From contig NW_022985173.1 of assembly GCF_010093535.1 (NCBI RefSeq), positions 1,122,855-1,186,854 on the forward strand: 64,000 nt of DNA. The letters are read 5' to 3'. This stretch comes from Lindgomyces ingoldianus (taxonomy: Eukaryota; Ascomycota; Dothideomycetes; Pleosporales; Lindgomycetaceae). A program made the position numbers and the translations under genes. Of the stretch, positions 1-10,104 are shown one piece after another. The notes beneath the pieces are model-generated. The model saw only the letters and a list, made by a program, of their open reading frames with translations, searched no databases and was not told the origin of the DNA. Positions within the stretch are counted from its first letter, which is position 1. Every line of letters starts with the position of its first letter.

Positions 1-1818
1 AGGAGAAAGCTCCAACATTCTCCAGAACACATCTGCGGCCTCAATGTTTCCATTACGGATATGCATAGCGCCCATAGCCATAGCGGGACGAGACAAATCG
101 ACCTCAGCGGGCAGGGCATCGAAAGCCTCGGTGGCGACGTCCATTACATTTTTATCAGCAGCCTTAATGCAAATGGCAGCCATGGCGATATGACGTGCCT
201 GCGGGCTGAGCATGTCGGCAGCGTGGACGAAAGCTTCCTGGAAGGAGTCGTTCTTCAACCATTCCGGCAGGAAGGCCTTCAAGCTGACAATGTCGCGTAC
301 CGAGGTGATGTCTTCCGGAGCAACGAGAGCACTCTCGATCTTTGAGAGGAATTTCTGTCCGCCTTCATGTCGGCCGCAGATTGTGTATGCTCTGATTAGA
401 GCAGCGTAAACATCATTGTCTTTTCGCGACACATTGATTTCTCCCTTGTCGTGCGAAATAGCCAATGCCTTGTACTCGTCATAGCATTCGACAGCGCTCT
501 TCAAATCACCGATTTTGCCAAAAGCGTGGATCATAGGCACAAACATATCCGCGGCCGGAACTACATGCCTGGATTCCATGTGCGCATAGATTCGTACCAT
601 GTCCTCAACACGTTCGCCTTCAGCGCAAGCGGTGACCAGGAGACGGTAAGTCTTCTCAGAGAGGTCGCGGCCGGCTTCAGCACTGACAGCAGCATCGAAA
701 AGCTTGACGGCAATCGAAAGAGATCCATCTTCGGACAAAATATCAAACTCGGTCTCGTTGGAATGAAGCATGAACCTGCCCTCCTCTTCCATGCCGCCAT
801 ATCGTACTCGCTTCTCTTCCAAACCTTGCTTCATAGAAACTACTTCCAAGGATCGTACGGAAAGAAGCTCGATGAGTGAGGTGTAGGTTGCGATGTTGGG
901 AACAACTCGGCGACGGAGCATGTCAGAGTAGACGTCCAGAGCCTTGGGCACGACCTGATGTTTGGTCTTTGGAAGATTGATCGCCGCAGAGAGAAGTACA
1001 TTGTATGATGAAACTGATGGTTTAACACCAGAAACAAGCATCGACTCGAATATAGCTGGAATCTCGGCATAGTGGCGCTGTTCCGCGAGCTTTTGGAGCT
1101 GCTCGGTGTACGTATCTACGTCAGAGACACTCGCGGCAAAGTTGGAATCGGTGCGGCTTAATGTGGTGGAATCAACAAGGGTATCCGAGACGGTGGCGGG
1201 TGACTCTGAACGTGCCTCCTCTACTGGAGACAAGTTTTCTTGCTCAACTGGGGGAACGGCAACTTCAACCTCGGCCTTGAATTTTGCGGCCTCTTGCGCG
1301 ATTGCCTCATCCACTTGGGCGAGTGCTACTTCCTCCGCCTTTTCGTCACGCACAACCTTTTTGAAGTCGTCAACGGTGCTTGTGCTGTATGCGCGACTGA
1401 CACCGGCACGTGGCGGCACAGGCTCCGCCGACTCCTCGATAGCGACACTGGCTTCTTTTGATTCGGCCTGACTCTTGGGCACCGTCGATTGAGGCTTCCA
1501 CTCAATAAGCTTTCGAAATTGGAACTGCGACCATTCTTTATCTTCGACGCGTTGATGCTTTTGCCATGCTGCATAATATGCAGCTAAACCGGAGTCTTGA
1601 TGGTCAGCATGGGCAGCCGCCTTGACGGCGCCTGTCGTAGAAGTCGAAGCAAAGGCATGCTGCTGTTTTTGTGCGCTAGTTTTGCGGAATCGATCTTGCG
1701 AGTGGAACGAGGCTAGCGGGTTGTTTTGCGAGACACCAGCGACCACTGACTGAGCATAACCATGGGTAAAGCCTTTCGCAAGACTCTGGCGCGCGAGGTG
1801 GAAGCTCTTAAAGACCAT
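1..1818 (-). CDS. CYA5-like mitochondrial PPR protein (C-terminus beyond window)
   Basis: An open frame of 606 codons runs from an ATG at 1818 to the left edge with no stop, so the protein is C-terminally incomplete here. The N-terminus is basic and rich in Ser, Ala and Gln, as expected of a mitochondrial presequence. An acidic, low-complexity linker follows (about residues 140-230), then helical-pair repeats of pentatricopeptide type, for example KPSVSSYNVLLSAAINLP and RRRVVPNIATYTSLIELL around residues 265-315. Repeat spacing and wording resemble the fungal CYA5 group, which is needed for translation or stability of the COX1 mRNA in mitochondria; that assignment is from memory of the family. 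No intron is needed. It is divergent from ERG8. PPR nature is secure; the CYA5 orthology is probable only. Confidence 0.75.
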   Translation of the reverse strand, partial: MVFKSFHLARQSLAKGFTHGYAQSVVAGVSQNNPLASFHSQDRFRKTSAQKQQHAFASTSTTGAVKAAAHADHQDSGLAAYYAAWQKHQRVEDKEWSQFQFRKLIEWKPQSTVPKSQAESKEASVAIEESAEPVPPRAGVSRAYSTSTVDDFKKVVRDEKAEEVALAQVDEAIAQEAAKFKAEVEVAVPPVEQENLSPVEEARSESPATVSDTLVDSTTLSRTDSNFAASVSDVDTYTEQLQKLAEQRHYAEIPAIFESMLVSGVKPSVSSYNVLLSAAINLPKTKHQVVPKALDVYSDMLRRRVVPNIATYTSLIELLSVRSLEVVSMKQGLEEKRVRYGGMEEEGRFMLHSNETEFDILSEDGSLSIAVKLFDAAVSAEAGRDLSEKTYRLLVTACAEGERVEDMVRIYAHMESRHVVPAADMFVPMIHAFGKIGDLKSAVECYDEYKALAISHDKGEINVSRKDNDVYAALIRAYTICGRHEGGQKFLSKIESALVAPEDITSVRDIVSLKAFLPEWLKNDSFQEAFVHAADMLSPQARHIAMAAICIKAADKNVMDVATEAFDALPAEVDLSRPAMAMGAMHIRNGNIEAADVFWRMLELSP

Positions 1819-2918
1819 TTAGGATATTGACGAACCCTTCAAATTCGAAGGGTGAGACTGGCAGGAGGAGAGTCAGCATAGAGCTTGTAGGATGTTCTAG
1901 AAGGACGCGGAATGGGTGCGTACTATTATTCTCAGAGCGCGGCGATGTTGCAGGTTCATTTGACGACTATGGCCGCCAAAGAACGCGCTGGATGGGGGTA
2001 TATGTGAAGGGTGCGGGTGGTGGGGAGGCTGGCGAAGAAGCTTTGCAAGGTCCAGTACCATGCAAGGAAAATTGTAGTGGATGGAATAGAAAACTCCGAA
2101 AGGACACAAAACAGGTGACTGAGAAAGGGCAAGCTGGCCTGAAGATACAGGAGAGACAGCCTGCACGCGGCGAGATGGCAGAAGAAATGGATGCCTTGAG
2201 CGCACAGAGAATCGGTGACGACTCCAAGAACCTTCTCGTCGTAAATTGCAAGCTAGCGGTTCAGTGCCATCCCGGCATTTTTTCTCGTGCTGACTGGCGC
2301 TAATCTTTCCCGGGACTGGATTAAAGCGCGCACTCCGCCCCCCCTTTGGCTGGCACACCTGGCCTTCTGGAGCTCGGCCTCCCGGATTTATGGCTGTCGG
2401 CGACGGGGCCGTGGAAATACCGGCGGGTCAGGGGCAGCATGTCCTTGAGTCATCGAGTCCACGATAAATCAACGGGATGGACATCGTCTTGTGAACTGCA
2501 CCCCACCTCGCGCGTGGACGAAAGAGGATGTTGAGCTTCGATGTCCTGCAAAGACAAGATGTTGGCTCCCGCCCCAGCCTCGACCGCCCGCATTATTAAC
2601 CCAGCGGAAAGCCAGCTTCGAGAGGTCGTCCGTGGTCTCCCCGCAAGTGCAAATGCCAGCCACGACCTCCGCACCCAAGGTTTCCCATGCCGGCGCTGGG
2701 TCCCTCGGAAAGCGTAGGAGTTGTCGGAGTACATCTGGTCACGAGCGAGCGCAAGCTCTTCGTGCACTCTTGGACTTCCAATTTGGACTTCCAATCCCAA
2801 ACCCCCCGCGAACTGACCCGCCGTTCCAGCGGCCTCGCCGAACTGCACCAGTAGTTTGCCTACGAAGATCTCCTTCATAGCGTCGCTTTAAGCCTAACAA
2901 ACCCATCACTACCTCAAG
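1819..2918. promoter_or_regulatory. Divergent intergenic region, CYA5-like / ERG8
   Basis: About 1.1 kb between two divergent start codons. Open frames on both strands here lack homology and read as chance frames. It must hold both promoters and 5' leaders. I see no recognisable motif or RNA gene. Confidence 0.5.
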
Positions 2919-4863
2919 ATGACTTCTCTGCACGCTCTCTCACCCAAGGCAGTATCGGCACCCGGCAAGGTCTTCTTGGCGGGGGGCTACCTCGTGCTTG
3001 ACCGCAAGTACACCGCTCTGGTATTCGGCCTCGACGCCCGCATCCACGTCTGCATTGAGCCAATTCGCACCAACAGCGGCGTCACTTTGTCTGAGATTAT
3101 CGTGCGCTCGCCACAGTTCAAAGAAGCTACCTGGGAATATGGATATCGCTTGACCGAGCACGATGGGGGAATTGGCGTCACTCAGTTGCGGGCGTGAGTG
3201 CGATTTCCCTTTTCGTCCATCGTCTATCTCGTCTGCGAATTTTTGCATGGCATGATCTTGAAATTCGGTCTGGATTTTTTTTTGCAAACTCCACCTTCCC
3301 ACATCCGATCCGATACATGTCCGAGCATTAATACGTTTACCGCTATTTCTGCAGTGCATTGTGTGGAAATACGAAAGCTTCGTCTCGCCTATCAATTGTT
3401 AATATTCTGCGCCTCTTTGCTTCTTTAGTTGCACTTCCTTGAACTTCCGATATCTATCTTGGCAGGAACTACCCCAACCACGTGTCCATACCCGAACAGC
3501 CTCACGTTCGAACCTCTTCCATGGATATTACTACTACCAATCATGGGGATTTGAATGCCTACCCAATGGCGCATTTCATAAATGTCTGATGCTAGCTACC
3601 TCCTGAGATGTAGTCCACGGCGTCATTTACACTTCCATATTCAATCTTGCAATTGCTCTCTTACTGTCTTGCTCATGGTCATCATGCATTTAATCTCACA
3701 CCCTAATCTTCCAACCTTACTTATCACCCCCTCTCTCTAGCTCCCACGACCTCCCCCTAACCCGGAACCCCTTCATCGAAACGACGCTCACCTACGCCCT
3801 AACCTACATATCCTCCAACCTCCCACACCACCTGATCCGCCCCTCTTCAATCAGTATCGTCGCTTCCTCCTCCTACTATTCCAACCGCGGCACAGCCCCC
3901 AGTCCAACCTCGAAATTCCAGGCCTTCAACATCCCACTCCATTCCGCGCACAAAACTGGGCTCGGAAGCTCCGCAGCACTCGTAACTAGCTTCACGGCGG
4001 CGCTGCTGACGTATTACTTGCCCAAAGAGGTGTTCGATTTGGAGAATGAAGAAAGTCTCCGGATTCTGCATAACTTGAGTCAAGCCTCGCACTGCGCGGC
4101 CCAAGGAAAAGTCGGATCAGGCTTCGACATCGCATCTGCTGTCTACGGCTCGTGTCTATACCGGCGCTTCTCACCGTCCGTGCTGTCCTCTGCCCCCGAT
4201 CCCGGCTCCCCGGCCTTTGCTACAGAACTCAAGTCGCTCGTCGAAGATGCAAGCCGCTGGGACACGCAAATCCAGAAATCGGCCATCAGGATGCCGCAGG
4301 GCTTGCGGCTACTGATGTGCGATGTAGACTGCGGGAGCGAGACGCCGGGTATGGTGAAAAAGGTTTTGGCCTGGCGGGAGGAGAATCCCGAGACCGCGGA
4401 GGCGATTTGGGATGAGCTACAGGCGGGGAATGAGGCGCTAGCGGCGGAACTGACGAGACTGGCGACCGCGGATGTGCAGAATGGGGATGTAGCAGAGAAG
4501 TATGCGAGGCTGAGGGAGATTGTGAAGGCGAATAGGAGTCTGATTCGCAAGATGAGTGTCGAGTCTGGCGTTCCCATCGAGCCTCCTCAGCAAACTGCCT
4601 TACTAGACGCATGCTCAGGAGTTCCTGGCGTGATTGGCGGTGTGGTCCCTGGTGCTGGTGGGTACGATGCCATCGTCGTGCTAATCGAAGACAAAGAATC
4701 CGTTATCAACGGACTGAAGAAGCTCCTGGCCGGCTGGAAAGTCGACTCCAGTGCTGACGATGGAGTCAAGATTGGGAAAGTCGGGGTTCTAGGGGTGAGA
4801 GAGGAGATGGTTGGCGTGAGGGTACAGGATCCTGCGGATTACAAGGAGTGGATAGATGTCTAG
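2919..4863 (+). CDS. ERG8: Phosphomevalonate kinase
   Basis: Phosphorylates 5-phosphomevalonate to the diphosphate in the mevalonate pathway to ergosterol and other isoprenoids. Exons 2919..3193 and 3741..4863 join in frame (GC|C gives Ala) to a 465-residue protein, the usual size for fungal ERG8. GHMP-kinase features are visible: the N-terminal APGKVFLAGGYLVLD (about residues 12-26), the glycine/serine ATP loop KTGLGSSAALVTSF (about 168-181) and the C-terminal GVVPGAGGYDAIVV segment. The donor is GTGAGT at 3194 and the acceptor CTCTCTAG ends at 3740. That makes a 547-nt intron, long for a fungus; a small extra exon inside it cannot be excluded, but the direct join reproduces the expected sequence. 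It converges with RPL35. Confidence 0.93.
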
Positions 4864-5464
4864 ATAGTTCGTAGAGGTATGGCGTCAAGGAACGGATGCG
4901 GATTTGGGAAGGATGGTTAGTACAACTTTCGTCTGAATAGTTTCCATAAGCTACTTGGGTCTTGAATGCGTGGGTTTAAACTGGATGCGTACGGGTTTGA
5001 GCCCCCAGCTAAAAATTGAGAATAATATTGGTCGTTCAGTAAAGCCCATAATAAAGATACCGTCGACTTGTTCCTGTCCGTTGAAGGAGCGAGCTTGCCT
5101 TTGTAATGCCATTATTTACCAGTAAAATGTAATCCCTGCAAAGCCCAAGTCTAATGCTACTGCACAGCATCACGCATTCATCAAATCCGAGGCCAAAATT
5201 ATGAACTTTTTGATTCATATTCTCTTAATATGGACGCCAACCCATTTCCGTGAAGATCGCCCATGCCCAACAATCGCCAGCCGCCAACCACCTCCAGCTC
5301 GATCCGATCCCATCCATTCGTCCACCACCGTCTAGGGACTGAGTTGATTGGGCATTTTAGGAGGGTGCATAAGGGTACATTGGGTGAGCGCTGATTGGAA
5401 AAGCCCCGGCAATGCAATGCTTCGTGAGACAGAGGAAAAGAAAAAGGAAGACCAAGACCCCCGT
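4864..5464. other. Convergent 3' region between ERG8 and RPL35
   Basis: About 600 bp holding the 3' untranslated ends of two convergent genes. No coding sequence, repeat or RNA gene is recognisable. Confidence 0.5.
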
Positions 5465-6137
5465 CTATGCTTTGACAGCGTACTTTCGTTGAGGGAAGTG
5501 GATCTGTTTCTTCTTTTGCTTCTCTGTCACGAGCGAAGCCTCGTGCTTGGTGAGTCGTCGTCGCATAGCGCGGGTGGTCTTGGGTCGGAGGTCCAATGGG
5601 GTGTACCTAAATCGTGTTAGAACTGCCCAGATAAAAGTGAGGCTAGTCCGAAGGCCGGAAATACTAACTTCTTGTTCTTGTAGAAGAGTCTGTTCTATGT
5701 GTTAGCGATGCCTTGCCAAGCCTGGTGTCCAAGCCATACCTGAGTTGTGCCCGCTGGTTGGCGTTTATGACGGTGAGAACGCGAGCAATCTGCCATCCTA
5801 TTAGCTCAATGGACCCCTCCGATTCCATTCACTTGTACGTACACCCTTCCTGACATCGTGAATGCGGGTGAGCTTAGTTGAGGCTCCGCCAGCGACCTTG
5901 CTAGTCCTCAGCTGGATCAACTCCCTTTAAAATATCCGTCAGCAATTCCATTCTCTTTCACATGTAGTTTCCCGTCCAGGGAACCCACGATTTCAGTTCC
6001 TGCAACTGGGTGCTCAACTCCTCCTTTGACTTGCTCCACAGCTGGCCGGGCTTCTGCAGTGGTTGTAAGTATCCATTGAGCGGGGACGTGGTTGTGGTAG
6101 GGGAAGCTGGCATACAACTTTGGACGCCTACACGCAT
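5465..6137 (-). CDS. RPL35: 60S ribosomal protein L35 (uL29)
   Basis: Component of the large cytosolic ribosomal subunit, near the exit tunnel. Exons on the minus strand, 5' to 3': 6132..6137, 5989..6053, 5843..5924, 5740..5789, 5669..5689 and 5465..5606. All junction phases agree and give 121 residues, the normal size (yeast about 120). Diagnostic stretches are [18 protein letters not shown], the [23 protein letters not shown] segment, LFYKNKK and the C-terminal [14 protein letters not shown]. One exon is only 21 nt. The first exon is the weak point: ATGCGT then GTAGGC gives the right length. An alternative ATG at 6244 with an extra intron (6241..6171) would add about 12 residues that do not look like L35. 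Five introns in so short a gene is typical of filamentous ascomycete ribosomal genes. Confidence 0.93.
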
Positions 6138-6566
6138 TTTGTTAGCATTCTGACCATTGATTGAGACGTTCTGTAGAAGAGGGTGAGGGCACGAGCGCAG
6201 CAACGAGGTGGATTAGAAAGTCACCCTAATTAGGGCCTCACCATCGCAACTTGCGCCAGTAAAAGTATTAACAGTGCAATTTGGGAGCAATACATACCAT
6301 TTCTTCAGTGTCGTGTCGTCCGTCCGGTCAATGTCGATGTTGGCAATTGCGTGTCGTCTGCTCAAGACTTTCAAAGTTAGAGAATATCCAAGCCAAGCGT
6401 GGGCTCGCTTACGGAAAATCCCCCTCCGACATCCGAGCACATGGTCCGTGCTCGGCTTGGCACTGCCCTCCGTTGCGTCGTCAAAGGCCAAAAGGCGCCT
6501 TCTCACGACACCCAAAGTCCAAGTGACTTTTTCCCACATTCTTCCTCGCTTTCCTAGCATTTCGAC
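6138..6566. promoter_or_regulatory. Bidirectional promoter RPL35 / GOS1
   Basis: About 430 bp separate two divergent start codons. It contains a perfect CCCTAATTAGGG palindrome near RPL35 and an 8-bp inverted repeat (CCGAGCAC, 7-nt spacer, GTGCTCGG at 6433..6455) nearer GOS1. If the alternative RPL35 start at 6244 were used, the palindrome would sit in an intron. Confidence 0.6.
6224..6235. promoter_or_regulatory. Telobox-type palindrome, probable Tbf1 site
   Basis: CCCTAATTAGGG is a perfect 12-bp palindrome made of two inverted TTAGGG half-sites, 87 bp upstream of the preferred RPL35 start. TTAGGG-type boxes bound by Tbf1 are known upstream of ribosomal protein genes in many ascomycetes; binding here is inferred. 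Confidence 0.5.
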
Positions 6567-7369
6567 ATGTCTTCCACTGGCGGCGGATGGGCGCAACTGC
6601 GCCAGCAAGCAAGAGCTTTAGAGACCCAGGTATGTAGACTTGGATTTGCGGAGGTTCAGCGTCATCGTACGTCCTGACAAGGGCTGGACAGACAGAAACG
6701 CTGTTCCACACCTTCTCGCAATATGCCTCGATGACGAACATACCCACGAAGCCATCGGAAGAGGAGCAAAGAACCGAATCACAACTCCAAGACGTCCTCG
6801 AAAAGGTAGCGTCTAACAGTCTATATTATGTCCTACTGGACCTACGTTGACCATCTCCGCATCAGAGGGAAGCAACCGTCTCACAACTAAACCGCCTCCT
6901 CGACTCCGAATCTGCCGTTAGCGCCTCCGCTGTCCGACAAAACAACCTCGTCCGTCATCGCGAGCTGCTGCAAGACCATCGGCGAGAGCTCAGCAGACTG
7001 AAATCCACCATCATCGATGCGCGGAACAAAGCAAACCTACTCTCAAATGTCCGTTCCGATATTGACGCATATCGGTCTTCGAATCCAGGGGCAGCAGAGG
7101 CGGAATACATGCTGGATGAGCGGCGGCGCATCGATAACTCCCACACCATGGCCGACAGTGTTCTGAGCCAAGCTTACGCTGTGAATGAGAATTTCGGACT
7201 CCAGCGGGAAACGTTAGCGAGTATTAACCGGAGGATCGTTGGGGCAGCAAGCCAGGTGCCCGGCATAAATAGTTTGATTGGCAGGATAGGAGCGAAGAAG
7301 AGGCGGGATGGCATCATTCTTGGGAGCTTCATTGCGTTCTGCTTCCTAATGCTGTTATGGTTCAGATAA
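6567..7369 (+). CDS. GOS1: Golgi SNARE Gos1 (GS28 homologue)
   Basis: Qb-SNARE acting in ER-Golgi and intra-Golgi membrane fusion. Exons 6567..6629, 6692..6805 and 6866..7369 are all in phase 0 and give 226 residues, the family size. The N-terminus (MSSTGGGWAQLRQQARALET) begins the three-helix regulatory domain. The heptad-rich SNARE motif spans about residues 135-195. A single hydrophobic anchor, GIILGSFIAFCFLMLLWF, forms the extreme C-terminus, as in tail-anchored SNAREs. Donors are GTATGT and GTAGCG. It is divergent from RPL35 and converges with ATP10, whose stop lies 228 bp away. Confidence 0.92.
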
Positions 7370-7596
7370 ACTTTCGTTCGCTGATTTGGGGCACGGCGTT
7401 TGGAGCATTCCGGATATCCATATGATGTTACATTGGTATGGCTATTTGAGATAGCCCATCTCAGAGGAGCTTGGTGTCTCCTCGTTGTTTGTACAAGTAC
7501 CCCTTCCAATATATCTCACACCCCAGCAACAGACTGCTAGAAGCATTATTCTCGACTCCAAGCTCACAAACTGGTTCTGCGCTTTGTGACTTTCGT

Positions 7597-8622
7597 TTAC
7601 GAAGCTCCAGCACTAACAGCCTGCGGTTCAAGCTCCCTTTCCTCACCTGCCCTAGCTTTCGGCCGGGACGTATTCTCTCTCTTGAAATCCTCAATCAGCC
7701 TCTTGAATCCTCTCGTGAGATCATCCTTCTCCGTCCCCTCAGCATTCGCACTCCCCGCCCACCGAATCTTACAGTGTTCATCCACCAAATATACATATCC
7801 CACCCGCCCATTTAACAACCCAATCTTCTCCCTCAAATAATCACTAACCCCCTTTCGAACTAAAAAATATCTCCCCCAATCCTCCTTCCTCTTCTGCCGT
7901 CTCAGACTCCACAGCACAATCTTCAAAATCCACGCCTTGGCAGGATTCTCTTCAATATTAACCTCCACCATCTGCGCAACGTCCCCATTCCCTTCTAACA
8001 GCTCATGCAATCCCGGGTTCTCGCTCTTCCCTGTAAAAGTCCTCGCTTGCTTCTCCCCCCAATCCGTACTGAACACACATACCACACTAACCCTGCCCTC
8101 CAACACCTCCGTTGTATCCCTTAGCACCCCCCTACTCGCCAACGTCTCGCCTGTGAAATTTGGAAAATACAGACTCACATCTCGGCGGAATATCTGCTTG
8201 TTCGCCATAAACGTTTTGCCGGATCGGTATTTTGTGATGTTTTTGAAGTCTTGGAAATAAGATTTTGACCACTCCTCCTTGAGGCCTTCGCGTTTGGCGA
8301 GGTTGCGCTGTTTGAAGGATTCTTTCCAAGTGGTGGGCGAGGGTTTGGGAGGAGTTTGGGGGGTGGAAGCGGATTGTGGAGGACTAGAGGGGAAGATGAA
8401 AATACCACTGGTAGGACGCTTCTTAAAGCCGATCGGACGGCCGAGGGGTTTGGGGATGTATTCGGGTTCGTCATCTGGGGAGGCGGCGAGAAAGGCCGTG
8501 GTGGAAGTGAAAGTGCGAGTGCGGGCTGGATAGCGGAGGGGGCGTTGATGGCATCGGGTGCAGATTTTGGGGAAGTTAAGGAGAATTGGGCGGAATTGGG
8601 GAGATATTCGCGGTTGTAACAT
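7597..8622 (-). CDS. ATP10: Mitochondrial ATPase assembly factor Atp10
   Basis: Inner-membrane chaperone for insertion of subunit 6 (Atp6) into the Fo part of ATP synthase. One exon; 341 residues from the ATG at 8622. An upstream in-frame ATG at 8721 would add 33 residues, but the sequence from 8622 (MLQPRISPQFRPILLNFP) has the basic, acid-free look of a mitochondrial presequence, so I prefer it. Family segments include KTFMANKQIFRRDVSLYFPN, the VVCVFSTDWGEKQARTF region and the conserved C-terminal block GRVGYVYLVDEHCKIRWAGS followed by a Leu/Lys-rich helix. The Pro-rich linker before the conserved core is typical of fungal members. Confidence 0.9.
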   Translation of the reverse strand: MLQPRISPQFRPILLNFPKICTRCHQRPLRYPARTRTFTSTTAFLAASPDDEPEYIPKPLGRPIGFKKRPTSGIFIFPSSPPQSASTPQTPPKPSPTTWKESFKQRNLAKREGLKEEWSKSYFQDFKNITKYRSGKTFMANKQIFRRDVSLYFPNFTGETLASRGVLRDTTEVLEGRVSVVCVFSTDWGEKQARTFTGKSENPGLHELLEGNGDVAQMVEVNIEENPAKAWILKIVLWSLRRQKRKEDWGRYFLVRKGVSDYLREKIGLLNGRVGYVYLVDEHCKIRWAGSANAEGTEKDDLTRGFKRLIEDFKRENTSRPKARAGEERELEPQAVSAGAS

Positions 8623-9177
8623 TGTGGTTGTGGAGGAGTCTCTTTTGTGATCGATGATGGGGAGGTGTTGATGGGCACGAAAACACCGCCGCCAAGAAAT
8701 TGTAAACCCTAGATGTACCAAACATCCATTTTAGCTTTCAAACGTTACCACACCCATACAGAATATTTAGAGGGAATATTTCCTCTTCCTATCGCCTAGC
8801 ATCGGCCCTCCACTTCACAACTAATGAAGAAGGACTAATTCTCAAGCATCAAAAATACCGATCCGTAGTCGGGCAATTCTTTGCCTGAGATGGGTTGCAA
8901 GGATGCACTTTTTCCTCTAATGGGAATGTTCTAACCCAGAATAGTCAAGTAATCGACAATCTCACCAACGTGAAGAATGACAGGGTTTCATTTATCACGA
9001 TCATTGCAAAGCGACACTTCTTGAGCAGCTCTTTGGGACTCCATCTATTCCTGCGCACTAGCAGATCTGCCTCAAGACTTCATCGAAGGGCCGGACTAGC
9101 CACACGCCCGTTGTCGTAGACTACAGCGTCCCCGTGCGCAGACCGATTGAGGCTTAATTAATAGGTGTAAGATAGTC
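8623..9177. other. Intergenic, 5' side of ATP10
   Basis: About 550 bp upstream of ATP10. No gene, repeat or motif was recognised. It marks the change from the compact housekeeping block to the gene-poor tract. Confidence 0.4.
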
Positions 9178-9999
9178 TTAGCATAGAGCAATTTCTAGAG
9201 AAGCCTGAACATAACGAAAGCGACAAACCACAAGCCAGACAGCTTGATACTCCCCTCTAGCACCGCCGGACGTAGCACCTCGCAGACGGGCCGAAGCAGC
9301 AGCGCCGTCGGATGGAGGCGGTGGCAACGGAGCGCCTTCCAGCATTTCCCTCAATGTCAAATATCTAAGACAGGACTTTGATATCTGGAAATGTCCGGCT
9401 CCTATATGGGACCGAAAGCCATACTGGCTATATTTGACTTTATTGATAAACTTATCGAGCAGGTAGTCGGCAACTGATTGGTGGATGAGTTGGGCCTCGC
9501 GGTCTGAGTCTTCTCTGTTAGGTTCGTATCGCTCCCAGACCTCACGGCTTTGAAACTCGACCAGGCCTTTGGAGATGTATCTAGCGTGCCTCTCAAAGTC
9601 GACTAGAGTATCAGACCAATTCTCATCGCTTCTCAGATTGAAGACAGACGTATAGCTCATGTTCTCATCGGTAGCGAGCGCATCTCGAAGCTCTTGTGCA
9701 GACAACGGCCTCTCAGCAAACAGAACCCACGAGAATAGCTTTACCATCTGACGTTGCTCGGCTTCAGCAACCTCGCTTAGGAGTGCAGCGTATAGTTTAG
9801 TTAAAGCTTCCGGAGTAGATGCGAGCTTTTCTCGCAGCTTTTCCGCCCGGATCCCTTGCAGGTTCCCACTGGTCACTATTTCAGTTACTAGGATTACCCA
9901 CTGGAACCCTGCTTGAGCCTTCAACAAGATTTCGTTCTCGATCCGCTGGCCCTTCGCTATTGACTGGATGTCCTTATCACTTCGCTCCTTGCCCGCCAT
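9178..9999 (-). pseudogene. Truncated STAND/NLR fragment (region after the NACHT core)
   Basis: An open frame of 273 codons matches the part of fungal NACHT-type STAND proteins that follows the nucleotide-binding core. KAQAGFQWVILVTEIV corresponds to the usual helix near the end of NACHT. The winged-helix-like block reads KLFSWVLFAERPLSAQELRDA (about residues 88-108), followed by LIHQSVADYLLDKF and the HFQISKSCLRYL segment. Nothing resembling a Walker A or B motif, an N-terminal effector domain or C-terminal ankyrin/WD repeats is present. The tail past about residue 240 turns into unrelated low-complexity sequence. The ATG at 9999 directly follows ATAATAG, which could equally be an old splice acceptor. 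A decayed transposase lies about 100 bp upstream, facing away. I read it as a gene fragment; a short expressed paralogue is possible. Confidence 0.65.
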
Positions 10000-10104
10000 C
10001 TATTATATTAACAATGATAACTCCCTATCAATACATATAAAGGTGTGGTTATCTGTCTTCCCAAATTAGAATATTAGAAGCAAATTTCTTGCTACAGGCT
10101 TGCT

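Noticed and set aside
1827..2358. Open frames of about 150 codons on both strands upstream of ERG8
   Set aside because: They overlap, lie in the promoter region and have no recognisable domain or splice logic.
3466..3577. Possible extra ERG8 exon inside the long intron
   Set aside because: The frame ends in a stop without a suitable donor, while direct joining reproduces the conserved sequence.
6171..6244. RPL35 start at 6244 with an ATG-only first exon
   Set aside because: It adds residues unlike L35 N-termini and would place the telobox palindrome in an intron; kept only as an alternative.
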